Source: Tumebacillus avium | Lineage (GTDB): Bacteria > Bacillota > Bacilli > Tumebacillales > Tumebacillaceae | Reading direction: 5' to 3' | Assembly: GCF_002162355.1 (NCBI RefSeq) | Contig: NZ_CP021434.1 | Span: 94,501-158,500, forward strand | DNA length: 64,000 bases | Shown: piece by piece, positions 28,737 through 41,268 of the stretch | Numbering within the stretch: the stretch's first letter is position 1 | Layout of the letters: every line of letters starts with the position of its first letter | Translations under genes and position numbers: made by a program | Notes under the pieces: generated by a model | Told to the model about the DNA's origin: nothing | What the model saw: only the letters and a program-made list of their open reading frames with translations | The model's database searches: none

Positions 28737-29622
28737 CTGGCACACCTCCATGCAGTTCTAACAGGGTCGAAAGAGTCTGACGCATCTCTTTGCGCGACAC
28801 GACCATGTCGAGCATGCCGTGCTTGAGCAGAAATTCTGCCGTTTGGAAATCGTCAGGCAGCTTTTGGCGGATCGTCTGTTCGATGATGCGGCGTCCGGCA
28901 AAACCGATCAGCGCACCAGGCTCGGCGAGGTTGATGTCGCCAAGCATCGCAAACGATGCGGTGACACCGCCCGTCGTCGGGTAGGTGTTGACGGCGATGT
29001 ACAGGCCGCCCGCTTCGGACAGCTTGTGCAGCGCGGCCGACGTCTTGGCCATCTGCATCAGCGAGAAGATCCCTTCCTGCATGCGTGCTCCGCCCGATGC
29101 GGTGAAGATGATGATCGGGTAGCGCTTAGCCAGCGCCGCTTCGATGGCACGGGTCAGCTTTTCGCCGACGACCGAACCCATCGAGCCCATGAAGTAAGTC
29201 GAGTCCATCACCGCGATGACCACCGGATAACCGCCGATGGTGCCTTCCCCGGTCACGACCGCTTCCTTCATGCCGGTCTTCTTCTGCTCGCGCTCGACCT
29301 TCGCCGGATAGTCCGGGAAGTTCAGCGGGTCGACAGCGGTCATCCCGGCGTCGTACTCAAAGAAACGACCGTCATCAAGCGTCGCCTTGATCCGCTCTTC
29401 GGCGTTCATCGTATAGTGATATTCACACTTGGGGCAGGTCTTGAGATTTTTCTCCAATTCCTTCGTGAACGTCATCTCGCCACAGCGCTTGCACTTTGAC
29501 ATGAGACCTTCCGGAACAGAAATTTCAGGCTGTTTGGTCCGGCCCAGTCGCTCCGCCACGTCGGCGGACGTCAAGGTCGCATATCGTTGCTTCTTTTTAT
29601 GAAAAATGTCCTTCAGCGCCAC
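28726..29622 (-). CDS. accD: Acetyl-CoA carboxylase carboxyltransferase, beta subunit
   Basis: 298 residues with the N-terminal four-cysteine zinc ribbon (CKRCGEM at about 44-50 and CPKCEYH at about 63-69) and the crotonase-type core ([66 protein letters not shown]). It partners AccA. It is 14 nt downstream of a small conserved gene and overlaps accA. Confidence 0.94.
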   Translation of the reverse strand: MALKDIFHKKKQRYATLTSADVAERLGRTKQPEISVPEGLMSKCKRCGEMTFTKELEKNLKTCPKCEYHYTMNAEERIKATLDDGRFFEYDAGMTAVDPLNFPDYPAKVEREQKKTGMKEAVVTGEGTIGGYPVVIAVMDSTYFMGSMGSVVGEKLTRAIEAALAKRYPIIIFTASGGARMQEGIFSLMQMAKTSAALHKLSEAGGLYIAVNTYPTTGGVTASFAMLGDINLAEPGALIGFAGRRIIEQTIRQKLPDDFQTAEFLLKHGMLDMVVSRKEMRQTLSTLLELHGGVPGGE

Positions 29623-29636
29623 ATTTTCACCTCATT

Positions 29637-29840
29637 TTATGATTCGCGATGTGAAGAGTGGAGAATGTCTTTTAAGACTTCCTGCACTTCGTCCAATTCT
29701 GTCTCTGGCACCAAAATCTCAAACTGCTGCTTCGCTGCATTCGTCTGGCGGAGTTTGACCAGGAAACCCTCTTCCGTAAGCTTGTCCTTGATCCGCTCGG
29801 CCGTCTTCGTGTTGGGCGCAATATAGATGACAGTCCACAT
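29637..29840 (-). CDS. Small conserved protein upstream of accD
   Basis: 67-residue protein with an alpha/beta pattern: MWTVIYIAPNTKTAERIKDK, EGFLVKLR, and FEILVPETELDEVQEVL. It looks like a small ferredoxin-fold or DUF2007-like domain and lies 14 nt before accD. Proteins of this kind commonly precede accD in Bacillales, sometimes mislabelled as glutamate decarboxylase; no enzyme active site is visible. Function unknown. Confidence 0.65.
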   Translation of the reverse strand: MWTVIYIAPNTKTAERIKDKLTEEGFLVKLRQTNAAKQQFEILVPETELDEVQEVLKDILHSSHRES

Positions 29841-29882
29841 ACGAGAGAACCTCCCACGGGCTACGTCCGCAATTTTGGACTA

Positions 29883-29912
29883 ATCATATCATACGGGCAG
29901 GGAGCTCAGCAA
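29883..29912 (-). promoter_or_regulatory. Promoter for the acc-pfk-pyk operon
   Basis: TTGCTG (29907-29912) and TATGAT (29883-29888) on the minus strand with 18-nt spacing, about 43 nt upstream of the 67-residue gene that heads the accDA-pfkA-pyk group. No FapR-type site was recognised. Confidence 0.55.
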
Positions 29913-29931
29913 CAGAGCGAAATTGACGGAT

Positions 29932-31161
29932 TTACTCGCTTTTTGTCAGGCGAGCTGTGCGTTCCGCCACTTCGTCCGGGTTGACAAAAAGCTGCGCAAC
30001 TCCTGTGTCCATCGCCGCCTTCGCCACCGCTTTGGCGACGTTTGGCGCGACGCGCGGATCGAACGGCTTGGGAATGACATAATCGGGAGACAGCTCGTGC
30101 GGCTGGATCAGTTCGGCGATCGCGTAGGCGGCGGCGATCTTCATCTCTTCATTGATCGAAGTCGCCCGCACGTCAAGCGCGCCGCGGAAAATCCCCGGGA
30201 ACGCCAGCACGTTGTTGACTTGGTTCGGATAGTCGGAACGGCCTGTCCCCACAACCTTCGCGCCAGCCTCCATCGCTTCGTCGGGGCGGATCTCCGGATC
30301 GGGATTGGCCATAGCGAAAATGATCGGGTCGCGGTTCATCGAGCGGACCATGTCGGACGTGACCGCATCGGCGACCGAAACGCCGATAAAGACGTCGGCC
30401 CCTTCGAGCACCTCTTCCAAACTGCCGGTGACGCGCTCGCGGTTGGTATTTTTTGCGATCAGCTCTTTGACCGGGTTCATCCCTTCGACGCGGCCTTCAT
30501 AGATCGCGCCTTTGGTGTCGCACATGACGACGTGTTTGACCCCCATCGAGAGCAGCAGCTTGATGATCGCAATACCAGCCGCACCCGCGCCGTTGGCTAC
30601 TACTTTGATGTCCTGCATCCGCTTGCCGACCACTTTCAATGCATTGATCAGACCGGCCAGCGTCACGATCGCCGTGCCGTGCTGGTCATCGTGGAAGACC
30701 GGGATGTTCAGCTCTTCTTTGAGCCGCTGCTCGATCACAAAGCACGCCGGAGCTGCGATGTCTTCGAGGTTGATGCCGCCAAACGTCGGCTCGAGCAGCT
30801 TGACGGTGCGGATGATCTCCTCCACGTCGGTCGTGTCCAGGCAGATCGGCACCGCATCGACACCGGCGAATGCTTTAAAAAGAACCGCTTTCCCTTCCAT
30901 GACCGGCAGGGCCGCATGCGGACCGATGTTGCCAAGTCCAAGAACGGCGGTTCCGTCACTGACGACGGCAACAAAATTGCCTTTGGCTGTATAGTCATAA
31001 ACGCGCTCAGGCGTCTTGTGAATCTCTTTGCACGGCTCGGCGACCCCCGGGCTGTAAGCCAGGCTGAGATCGCGGGCATTGCTCACAGGCACCTTGGAGG
31101 TGACGGCGAGCTTGCCCTGATGAACGCGGTGCAGTTCAAGTGCATCTTCTCGCAACGACAC
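29932..31161 (-). CDS. Malic enzyme (YtsJ type)
   Basis: 409 residues, the short malic enzyme form. Recognisable parts are [42 protein letters not shown] (metal and substrate binding) and a Rossmann motif [12 protein letters not shown]. It decarboxylates malate to pyruvate; B. subtilis YtsJ is mainly NADP-dependent, so cofactor here is inferred. It lies downstream of dnaE and the PgpA-like gene, as in B. subtilis (dnaE next to ytsJ). A GGAAAAGGAG ribosome-binding site lies just beside a leader hairpin at 31184-31214. Confidence 0.92.
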   Translation of the reverse strand: MSLREDALELHRVHQGKLAVTSKVPVSNARDLSLAYSPGVAEPCKEIHKTPERVYDYTAKGNFVAVVSDGTAVLGLGNIGPHAALPVMEGKAVLFKAFAGVDAVPICLDTTDVEEIIRTVKLLEPTFGGINLEDIAAPACFVIEQRLKEELNIPVFHDDQHGTAIVTLAGLINALKVVGKRMQDIKVVANGAGAAGIAIIKLLLSMGVKHVVMCDTKGAIYEGRVEGMNPVKELIAKNTNRERVTGSLEEVLEGADVFIGVSVADAVTSDMVRSMNRDPIIFAMANPDPEIRPDEAMEAGAKVVGTGRSDYPNQVNNVLAFPGIFRGALDVRATSINEEMKIAAAYAIAELIQPHELSPDYVIPKPFDPRVAPNVAKAVAKAAMDTGVAQLFVNPDEVAERTARLTKSE

Positions 31162-31183
31162 GTACTTTCACTCCTTTTCCGGG

Positions 31184-31236
31184 CCCTGCCCAATTGAGGA
31201 AAAAACGGGCAGGGTCAAGCGTCAAATTTTATTATA
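31184..31236 (-). promoter_or_regulatory. Malic enzyme promoter -10 box and leader hairpin
   Basis: TATAAT lies at 31231-31236 on the minus strand, upstream of the malic enzyme gene. Between it and the ribosome-binding site CCCTGCCC / GGGCAGGG (31207-31214 with 31184-31191) forms an 8-bp stem whose loop contains six T. The hairpin ends 4 nt before the GGAAAAGGAG site, so it could influence initiation. Confidence 0.5.
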
Positions 31237-31290
31237 TCATGCCGCTGCGTTCCCTTTCTACCAACCAGTCATTTACGTAGTAAGATCGGA

Positions 31291-31758
31291 TTAAGGCTTG
31301 GCAGAACGATGTGCGATACGGGCGGAGGCTGCTGCTGCCACGCCTGCCACCAAGTCGTCGAGGAAGACGTGGACACCATTGCTCTTGTTATTAAGTTTCG
31401 CGATGATACCGATTTTTTCCTTGTCCAAAAAGCCGAACGAGGTCAGGCCGATCGAACCGTACACGTTGGTGATGGAGAGGGCGAGAATCTCATCGACGCC
31501 ATACAGCGGCTCATCCGTATCAAGGATGCGCTGCAAAGGCTCGGGCAGGGCTTTCTGCTCGGCGAGTTCGTCGAGCGCCACGCCGGTGTACAGGGCGTAT
31601 TGCACTTCGCGTTTGGCGAGCACGCGCATGACGCTGGTCACGCACGGGTCGCGCTCAAGGTCAGGGTGATAAGGTTTTTGCAGCGTATACACGATATCCA
31701 CAATGTCGTCGACGGTGACTCCGCGACGTTCCAACAGTTCGATAATTTCACGGGCCAT
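31291..31758 (-). CDS. Phosphatidylglycerophosphatase A-like protein (YutG family)
   Basis: 155 residues without membrane helices strong enough to be certain. The C-terminal HVFLDDLVAGVAAAASARI is the acidic D-D motif of the PgpA family, which in other bacteria dephosphorylates phosphatidylglycerophosphate. The soluble, short YutG-like branch is found in Bacillales and its substrate is less certain. It lies between dnaE and the malic enzyme on the same strand. Confidence 0.78.
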   Translation of the reverse strand: MAREIIELLERRGVTVDDIVDIVYTLQKPYHPDLERDPCVTSVMRVLAKREVQYALYTGVALDELAEQKALPEPLQRILDTDEPLYGVDEILALSITNVYGSIGLTSFGFLDKEKIGIIAKLNNKSNGVHVFLDDLVAGVAAAASARIAHRSAKP

Positions 31759-31826
31759 ATGGGTACAACCTCCCTGCAGATAAGAGAAGATAGTTACATC
31801 CTATGTGCATGAGCCCAGAAGGTTGC

Positions 31827-35291
<3,465 letters not shown>

Positions 35292-35339
35292 CGTCCAGCC
35301 CCCTTTCGTATGCGAACAAACATTCTCCTGTCATTATAC

Positions 35340-35376
35340 AAAAAAATCCCCTCTCGCATCCATACGGCAGAGGGAG
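35340..35376 (-). terminator. Terminator after the GNAT-nitrilase gene
   Basis: CCCTCT / AGAGGG stem with a 14-nt loop, followed by GATTTTTT on the minus strand, about 30 nt after the stop at 35408. Confidence 0.6.
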
Positions 35377-35407
35377 AATCGGCGATTATTTCGAATAGAT
35401 CGTGGTG

Positions 35408-36946
35408 TTACTGCTGTTTCAACTTCACCTCATACAAATCCAGTCTTCGATCCCGCAATTGCGTCACGCTGCCCGACTTTCTTGTGCGGCGCAGCAGTTC
35501 CAAGTCGATATCGCCAACCACGACCGTCTCGATGTTTTCGCTGCACATGCCGACGATTCCATCTCGCGGGAATGAGTAGTCGGACGGCGTGAAGATGCCG
35601 GACTGGGCGTATTGAATGTCCATGTTCTCGACATGGGACAAGTTGCCGACCGTCCCGGAGATCACCGTGTAGACTTGGTTTTCGATCGCGCGGGCTTGGG
35701 AGCAGGTGCGCACGCGGAGGTAGCCTTGGCGGTCTTCGGTGTTAAACGGGGTGAAGATGATGTTCGCGCCTTTTTGCGTGACGATGCGGGCGAGCTCGGG
35801 GAACTCGATGTCGTAGCAGACGAGGATCGCGATCTTGCCGCAGTCGGTGTTAAAGACGCGGATGTCATCGCCCGGCTGCACCCCCCACCATTTTGTTTCG
35901 TTGGGGGTGATGTGGATCTTATACTGCCGCTCGATCGTCCCGTCGCGGCGGAACAGATACGCGATGTTGTAGATGTGGTGGTCTTCCTCCACAAAATGTG
36001 AGCCGCCCACGATGTTCACATTGTATTTGACGGCCAGCGAGGTCATCAGGTGCAGGTAGTCTTCGGTGTACTCGGTCAGCTTGCGAACGGCGACGCTTGG
36101 CGTTTTTTCATCCAAAAAGGACAGGAGCTGCATCGTGAAGATCTCCGGGAACACGGCGAAGTCCGACCCGTAGTTGGACGCGACATCGACGTAATACTCG
36201 CACTGCTGGGCGAAGTCTTCGAAGCTCTCGATCTTTTTCATCATGTATTGGATCACGCAGATGCGCACCGGGAACGACGTTTTGAACTGTTTGCGCGTCT
36301 GTGGCAAGTAGTCGACGTTGTTCCATTCCATCAAGGTGGCGTATTGCAGCGACTGTTTGTCATCCGCGAGGTAATGCGTGTTGATCCGCTTCACCGTAAA
36401 GCCGTTCATCAGTTGGAACGTCAGCACGGGGTCATAGATGTTGTGTGCCATCACCTCTTCGACATACTGGCGCGGCGACATGTTGTCGGCGTAAAGGTGG
36501 TAGTTGGGAATGCGCCCGCCGATGATGATGCTTTTTAAGTTCAGCTCCTGGGCGAGCTTCTTGCGCGCTTCGTACAGGCGCCGCCCGATCTTCATCCGGC
36601 GGTAGTCAGGGTGCACCATGACTTCCATGCCGTACAGGTTAAAGCCTTCCGGGTCGTGGTTGCGGATGTAGCCATGATCGGTGATCTCGTTCCAGGTGTG
36701 CTGGGCGTTGTATTCGTTAAAGTCAACGACCAGGCTGGAGCAGGAACCGATGATTTTGCCTTCATATTCCACACAGAACTGCCCTTCCGGAAAATGGCGC
36801 AGGTGGCTTTGCAACTGCTCGATCTTCCACAGATCCATATTGGGAAAACAGATCTTTTGCAACGCGATCAGCTCTTCGAAGTCTTCACGCTCGATGTTGC
36901 GCAGGATCATTTTTTTCTCAAATTTTGAAAGGTCAATGTCTGACAT
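35408..36946 (-). CDS. Fusion of GNAT acetyltransferase and nitrilase-family carbon-nitrogen hydrolase
   Basis: 512 residues. Residues about 15-200 form a GNAT domain (EVMVHPDYRRMKIGRRLYEARK, the acetyl-CoA pyrophosphate loop). Residues about 225-500 form a carbon-nitrogen hydrolase with the Glu-Lys-Cys triad: FAVFPEIF, QYKIHITPNE and LVCYDIEFPE. Such fusions are widespread in Firmicutes and Bacteroidetes, but the substrate is not established; N-acylamide or amine metabolism is the usual guess. GGGAGG lies about 11 nt from the ATG. It is a single-gene unit with its own terminator. Confidence 0.9.
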   Translation of the reverse strand: MSDIDLSKFEKKMILRNIEREDFEELIALQKICFPNMDLWKIEQLQSHLRHFPEGQFCVEYEGKIIGSCSSLVVDFNEYNAQHTWNEITDHGYIRNHDPEGFNLYGMEVMVHPDYRRMKIGRRLYEARKKLAQELNLKSIIIGGRIPNYHLYADNMSPRQYVEEVMAHNIYDPVLTFQLMNGFTVKRINTHYLADDKQSLQYATLMEWNNVDYLPQTRKQFKTSFPVRICVIQYMMKKIESFEDFAQQCEYYVDVASNYGSDFAVFPEIFTMQLLSFLDEKTPSVAVRKLTEYTEDYLHLMTSLAVKYNVNIVGGSHFVEEDHHIYNIAYLFRRDGTIERQYKIHITPNETKWWGVQPGDDIRVFNTDCGKIAILVCYDIEFPELARIVTQKGANIIFTPFNTEDRQGYLRVRTCSQARAIENQVYTVISGTVGNLSHVENMDIQYAQSGIFTPSDYSFPRDGIVGMCSENIETVVVGDIDLELLRRTRKSGSVTQLRDRRLDLYEVKLKQQ

Positions 36947-37029
36947 GCTGTGTCAATCCTCCCCGTTCTATCCCAAACGTAATGAAAGTGTACCGTTTGG
37001 ATGTGGTTATTATGCCTCCGAAATGAAAA

Positions 37030-37061
37030 CAAAAAGCCTCCTCTTCGCGATGAAGGGGAGG
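37030..37061 (-). terminator. Terminator after the glycosyltransferase gene
   Basis: GCCTCCCCTTC-ATCGC-GAAGAGGAGGC followed by TTTTTG on the minus strand, just beyond the stop at 37069. Confidence 0.85.
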
Positions 37062-37068
37062 CAATTTA

Positions 37069-38679
37069 TTATTCAATCGGGTAGGTGTTCCAGCCTTGCT
37101 CGGAAATCACCCGGTCGACTTCGCGGCTGTTGGTCAAATACAGCGCGTAGAGGTTCCAGCTTGCGTCGATCGGGATGCGCACCATCTTGGCATCCGGCGG
37201 GAGCATCTCTTTGTTCCACACGCGGTACCGGTAGAGGCTTTTGACGGTGATGAGGCCCGGTGTGACATTGCTTTGCTCCATCCACGGATGTCCGATGACG
37301 AGGTTGACCTTTTGTTCTTTCAGGTAGCCGAACGTCGTGATGCGGTAATGACCCGGCTTGTTGCTGTGGTGGTCGCCGTGGCGGGCGATCCAGGCGTCGT
37401 TTAAGCCGAGCATGTCGATCGTGCGCAGCTTGGCGTAGTACGGTGTCGCTCCGGCGGCGGTGACGGCGATGGTGACATCGCGGTTGTAGTTAAACGCATC
37501 GCCGAGGACGCGGCCGATCTCGTCCCAGTTTTCATTTTCGTTGGTGAGATGGGCGGCGAGGGTGGTGCGCGTTTCGATGTTCTTGCGGTAACTCGCCGTG
37601 TCGAAGTTGACCGCGTGGCTGTAGGAGCCGGCGACGACGACGAGGGCGAGCAGCGCTTGCAGCCAGCGCCATTTCACGCATTTGACGATCAGCCAGGCGA
37701 GCAGCATGAACGCAAACGGCAGGATCGGCACGAGAAAGCGGAACTCCATAAAATCGCCGCCGACTTTGACGATGTAGCCGAGCCAGAGCAGGACGGTCAC
37801 CGAGAGAATGGCGGTGTAGACGTTGGTGAAGATCCGTTTGGCAAACGCCAGCGCCAAGAGCGGGAACGGGAGCAGCCAATAGGAGATGAAAAACATGCCG
37901 AGGAAGCGGATGCCGTTTTTCTCAAGGGCGACGCTGCCGACTTTGGCATAAAAGGTGTTCGGGAGGATGTTGCCGTAGTAGGACAGCTTCCACAAGAACC
38001 AGCCGCCGACGAGCAGCAAAAACGGCAGGGCGAGGGCGGCGAAGTTCAGCGCCTTCTGCTTGCCGGATGTGCTGTCGCGCAACAGGAAAAACAGGGTGAG
38101 CGGCCCGATGAAGATCAAAAAGACGGCCGAGTCGAGCCGCGTCATCGCAGCGAGGCTGGCCAGCACGGAGATCTCGAGCAACGGGATGATGCCCCATTTG
38201 CGGCGTTTGATGCCCATGAACAGAACGTAGAGGATCATCGAAAACAGGCTGGCTTGGAGCTGTGTTTCCAGCCCGCCGGTCGCGTACATGCTAAAGGTGT
38301 AGTTGGTGCCGAGCAGAATGATCGTGAGCAGGCCGACCGCTTTTGATTCAAATACCTGAACGGCGGCGTGGTAGGTAAAATGCAACGTCACCAGGAACAG
38401 CAGCAGCCCGGCCGCGTACGAAAACGCCACCACGTCGATGCCAAGCTTGATCGGGATGACCATGATAAGTGTCCATAAGAAGTTCGTATAGCCTTCAATC
38501 CGCTCCCCCTCGTTCCAGACGAGGCCCAAGCCGGATGCTAAGTGATCTGCATAACGAAACGAGATAAAAGCGTCATCTTGCACAAAGCGATTCAGAAAAG
38601 CCAGTCCGAGCAGAACAAATACCAGCAGGAACAAGCCAACTTGGTATGGTGATTTTTCTAATTTGAACGACTCCCGCAT
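37069..38679 (-). CDS. Polytopic glycosyltransferase (GT-C fold, AftB/ArnT-like)
   Basis: 536 residues: about ten membrane helices (the first at 13-30, the last near 345-360) and a ~180-residue C-terminal extracytoplasmic domain. The first exofacial loop holds QDDAFISFRYADHLASGLGL, followed by NEGERIEGYTNFLWT. The D-D motif and this pattern match GT-C enzymes that use polyprenyl-phosphate sugars, related to the mycobacterial arabinosyltransferase AftB group and ArnT-like enzymes. Donor and acceptor are not known here. The upstream sequence contains the 11-bp repeat array, and the gene is alone between that array and a terminator. Confidence 0.75.
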   Translation of the reverse strand: MRESFKLEKSPYQVGLFLLVFVLLGLAFLNRFVQDDAFISFRYADHLASGLGLVWNEGERIEGYTNFLWTLIMVIPIKLGIDVVAFSYAAGLLLFLVTLHFTYHAAVQVFESKAVGLLTIILLGTNYTFSMYATGGLETQLQASLFSMILYVLFMGIKRRKWGIIPLLEISVLASLAAMTRLDSAVFLIFIGPLTLFFLLRDSTSGKQKALNFAALALPFLLLVGGWFLWKLSYYGNILPNTFYAKVGSVALEKNGIRFLGMFFISYWLLPFPLLALAFAKRIFTNVYTAILSVTVLLWLGYIVKVGGDFMEFRFLVPILPFAFMLLAWLIVKCVKWRWLQALLALVVVAGSYSHAVNFDTASYRKNIETRTTLAAHLTNENENWDEIGRVLGDAFNYNRDVTIAVTAAGATPYYAKLRTIDMLGLNDAWIARHGDHHSNKPGHYRITTFGYLKEQKVNLVIGHPWMEQSNVTPGLITVKSLYRYRVWNKEMLPPDAKMVRIPIDASWNLYALYLTNSREVDRVISEQGWNTYPIE

Positions 38680-38775
38680 TCCATCATCTCCTACAATCTA
38701 AACGACTCATTTGACTAAGGCTAACGCCTATTTCGGGTGTATTGCAATGGTTGTTAGCTTGGGCTCACGATTCAG

Positions 38776-38940
38776 ATCAGCATCTAATCAGCATCTAATC
38801 AGCATCTAATCAGCATCTAATCAGCATCTAATCAGCATCTAATCAGCATCTAATCAGCATCTAATCAGCATCTAATCAGCATCTAATCAGCATCTAATCA
38901 GCATTTGATCAGCATCTGATCAGTTTCGGATCAGTGAAAT
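38776..38940. repeat. Tandem repeat array, 11-bp unit
   Basis: Eleven perfect head-to-tail copies of ATCAGCATCTA (38776-38896) are followed by four decayed copies (ATCAGCATTTG, ATCAGCATCTG, ATCAGTTTCGG, ATCAGTGAAAT) that reach the stop codon of the ytoI gene at 38943. The array separates ytoI from the glycosyltransferase gene, both on the minus strand, and is untranslated: stop codons occur within it. The 11-bp period is close to one turn of DNA. The decay towards the ytoI side suggests expansion from the other end. Confidence 0.95.
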
Positions 38941-38942
38941 GC

Positions 38943-40256
38943 TTATCGCTCAAGCACTTGTGCTGTATATAAGGCTTTCCCCATCAGATCTCCGTGGCTA
39001 GAGATTTCGACGTCGACTTTGCCGAATTTGCGGCCGGAGTCGACGATGGTGGCACGGACGGTGACCGGGGCGTCGATCTGGATCGGCTTGAGGAAATAGA
39101 CGGAGACGTTTTCGACGACCATATCCGAATTCTTCAAGCGGCGGATCGCCAGCGTCCCTGCCTCATTGATCAGCGTCATCAGCACACCGGGTCCCATCGT
39201 GCCCATCTGGTTGGTCATCTGCGGGGTGACCACGCCGGAGAGCACCACGCTTTTGCCGTCGCCCGCTTCTTCTTTAAAATGGCTGAGGATGATATCTTGA
39301 ATCGTCTGCGCCACCTGGGGCTGATTTTGAACATGCTGCATGGCACGGATCACATCTTGGCGCGAGATCACCCCGACCAGCCTTTTGTGATCAACTACCG
39401 GGAGCAGCTCAAATCCTTCCCAGACCATCATGTGCGCCGCATACGCCACCGTCGTCCGCCCGGAGGCGCTGATCGGGCTGCGCGTCATCACCCGCTCGAT
39501 CGGCTCCTCAAGATCATGACCCGTCACGTCTTTGGACGTCACGATCCCCACCAGACGCTCCCCGCTGTCCAGCACGGGAAACCGCGTATGGCCCGTCTCT
39601 TCCACCATCCGGTACCACGCCTGGATCGTATCGCCCACGTACATCACATCAGGGATCACATTGGCCGGCAAAATATCTTCGACCAGCAGGATCTCCTTTT
39701 TAATCAAGCGGTCATAAATCGCCCGGTTGATCAGCGTGGCGATCGTAAACGAATCGTACGCCGACGAGATGATCGGCAACTGCAGCTGATCGGCCAGCAC
39801 CTTCACATCGTCGGTCGTGTCAAATCCGCCCGTGATCAGCACCGCCGCGCCATGCTCCAATGAAATCTTATGTACCTGCTCGCGGTTGCCGACGATCATC
39901 AGCGAGTCGCGGTCGATGTAGCGGAGCATCGCATCCACTTCCATCGCGCCGATGACGAATTTGCTCAGCGTCTTGTGCAACCCTTCCTTGCCGCCCAGCA
40001 CCGTGCCTTCGACGATGTTCACGACCTCGGCAAACGTAAGACGTTCAATGTTCTTCTTTTGCTTCTTCTCGATCCGGACCGTCCCGACCCGCTCGATCGT
40101 CGAAACGATGCCCCGCGTTTCCGCTTCCTTGATCGCACGGTAAGCGGTGCCTTCGCTGACTTCCATCACTTTGGCGATCTGGCGGACGGAGATCTTATTG
40201 CCGACTTCCAGGTCTTCGATATATTTTAATATCTGCTCATGCTTCGTCGTGCTCAT
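38943..40256 (-). CDS. ytoI: YtoI-like regulator: HTH, DRTGG, CBS pair and hot-dog domains
   Basis: 437 residues. An N-terminal GntR/DeoR-like winged helix (ISVRQIAKVMEVSEGTAYRAIKEAE), a DRTGG domain (about 80-190), two CBS motifs (about 195-310) and a 4HBT-type hot-dog fold (about 325-437). The same multi-domain order is found in B. subtilis YtoI. It may sense a nucleotide or an acyl-CoA thioester and bind DNA, but neither ligand nor targets are known. GGAGG lies 9 nt before ATG 40256, preferred to a longer in-frame start at 40280. Its stop codon abuts the 11-bp repeat array. Confidence 0.88.
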   Translation of the reverse strand: MSTTKHEQILKYIEDLEVGNKISVRQIAKVMEVSEGTAYRAIKEAETRGIVSTIERVGTVRIEKKQKKNIERLTFAEVVNIVEGTVLGGKEGLHKTLSKFVIGAMEVDAMLRYIDRDSLMIVGNREQVHKISLEHGAAVLITGGFDTTDDVKVLADQLQLPIISSAYDSFTIATLINRAIYDRLIKKEILLVEDILPANVIPDVMYVGDTIQAWYRMVEETGHTRFPVLDSGERLVGIVTSKDVTGHDLEEPIERVMTRSPISASGRTTVAYAAHMMVWEGFELLPVVDHKRLVGVISRQDVIRAMQHVQNQPQVAQTIQDIILSHFKEEAGDGKSVVLSGVVTPQMTNQMGTMGPGVLMTLINEAGTLAIRRLKNSDMVVENVSVYFLKPIQIDAPVTVRATIVDSGRKFGKVDVEISSHGDLMGKALYTAQVLER

Positions 40257-40330
40257 CTTGGCAGCCTCCGAACTTCCCAATCTATCCTGTCTCTTCTCAA
40301 TACCCTCTCCTATTATAGTACAGCTTGAAT

Positions 40331-40358
40331 AAAAAAACGCACCCTTTTTGGGTGCGTT
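40331..40358 (-). terminator. Terminator after ytpI
   Basis: AACGCACCC-AAAAA-GGGTGCGTT with a seven-base T-run on the minus strand, overlapping the ytpI stop codon. Confidence 0.9.
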
Positions 40359-40671
40359 AGGACATAAAACGGCGCTGCTTCTTTTGTCTCATCTCGCGCT
40401 TTGCTTCGCTGAAGTAGCCGCGCTTAAATTCGCGCAAGCCCCGTTCCAGCCACTCGTTGCGCTTCTTTTTGCGATCCTGTTTCTCCTTGTCCACCCCGAT
40501 CAGGTAATACAGGTTGGAACTGATGATCAACATCGCAAAAGCCAGCCATACACACGTGAAAGCACCTTCCAGCGACCACGTTACATGCGGCACGCGCGGC
40601 AGTGCGTAGAACAGCAAGGCGAGACCAATCGTCATGTAGACAAAGCTGCGCGTCGTCTGTTTGCGCTTCAA
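40357..40671 (-). CDS. ytpI: YtpI-like membrane protein
   Basis: 104 residues with two membrane helices (about 12-28 and 37-58) and a strongly basic C-terminal half (KEKQDRKKKRNEWLERGLREFKRG ... KRRF-like end). This matches YtpI, a small Bacillales membrane protein of unknown function lying next to ytoI. It is monocistronic, ending in a terminator before ytoI. An orphan terminator lies about 95 nt upstream on the same strand. Confidence 0.7.
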   Translation of the reverse strand: MKRKQTTRSFVYMTIGLALLFYALPRVPHVTWSLEGAFTCVWLAFAMLIISSNLYYLIGVDKEKQDRKKKRNEWLERGLREFKRGYFSEAKREMRQKKQRRFMS

Positions 40672-40753
40672 AGCGAACTGCCCCCTTCTCCTCGTACAAG
40701 TCCCTGTCTTTTACACGATATGCGCCCAAGACGGGGGGTATGTCCGAAAAAAG

Positions 40754-40788
40754 GCAAAAAAATAGGTGACCTCAAACCGCGGGGTCAC
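40754..40788 (-). terminator. Orphan terminator-like hairpin upstream of ytpI
   Basis: On the minus strand GTGACCCC-(7-nt loop)-GAGGTCAC is followed by CTATTTTTTT. The structure stands about 95 nt upstream of the ytpI start codon, but no minus-strand gene ends before it. It may terminate a short leader or a small RNA begun between about 40790 and 40960. The rest of this 300-nt gap holds an inverted repeat GATGTA-GT-TACATC at 40810-40823 and no gene. Confidence 0.6.
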
Positions 40789-40970
40789 TTCTGAAAAGGG
40801 GGTAATGTCGATGTAGTTACATCTTACGCCAGATATATTACGGCATTATTACAAGAACCTTACAGAAGAATGTTTTTTTAATACACCTGTCTTCTGCATA
40901 GCCAAGCGCGGCGCGTGGGATAGTAACACGTGTAATCAGTTTCCCTGAAATCTGAGAAGGAGGGATCACG

Positions 40971-41219
40971 ATGTCCGTTCTGAGCAACTTCGATCAATGG
41001 AAAGAGTTCCTGGGCGACCGCGTCTCCCAAGCGGTTGATGCAGGCATGTCGAACGACAAAATCTCCAACGTAGCGTATCGCGTTGGCGAATACCTCGCCG
41101 ACAAAGTGGACCCGAAAAATGAACAAGAGCGTCTGCTGCAAGAAATGTGGAACATCAGCGACGAAGAAGACCGCCACGCGCTGGCTCGCGTCATGGTCAA
41201 CCTGGTCGCGAAACACTAA
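40971..41219 (+). CDS. DUF3243 family protein
   Basis: 82 residues, mostly helical, with the DUF3243 signature KEFLGDRVSQAVDAGMSNDKI and VAYRVGEYLADKVDPKNEQERLL. Related B. subtilis proteins (YmfJ and others) are small and of unknown function, often linked to stationary phase. GAAGGAGGGA lies 7 nt before the ATG. It is the only plus-strand gene between 3 kb regions of minus-strand genes and ends at a bidirectional terminator. Confidence 0.85.
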   Translation: MSVLSNFDQWKEFLGDRVSQAVDAGMSNDKISNVAYRVGEYLADKVDPKNEQERLLQEMWNISDEEDRHALARVMVNLVAKH

Positions 41220-41225
41220 GCAGTA

Positions 41226-41261
41226 CAAAAAGGAGGTGTCTGCCGACACCTCCTTTTTTTC
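41226..41261. terminator. Bidirectional terminator between DUF3243 and ytkL
   Basis: AAAAAGGAGGTGTC-TGCC-GACACCTCCTTTTTTT, a perfect stem with A- and T-tracts, between convergent genes. Confidence 0.9.
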
Positions 41262-41268
41262 TGTGCTT

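Noticed and set aside
36050..36538. Plus-strand reading frame of 162 codons opposite the GNAT-nitrilase gene
   Set aside because: Lies fully within a well-supported minus-strand gene with intact motifs; composition is that of a shadow frame of a GC-rich gene.
38776..38940. CRISPR array
   Set aside because: The repeats are contiguous 11-bp units without spacers and no cas gene is present.
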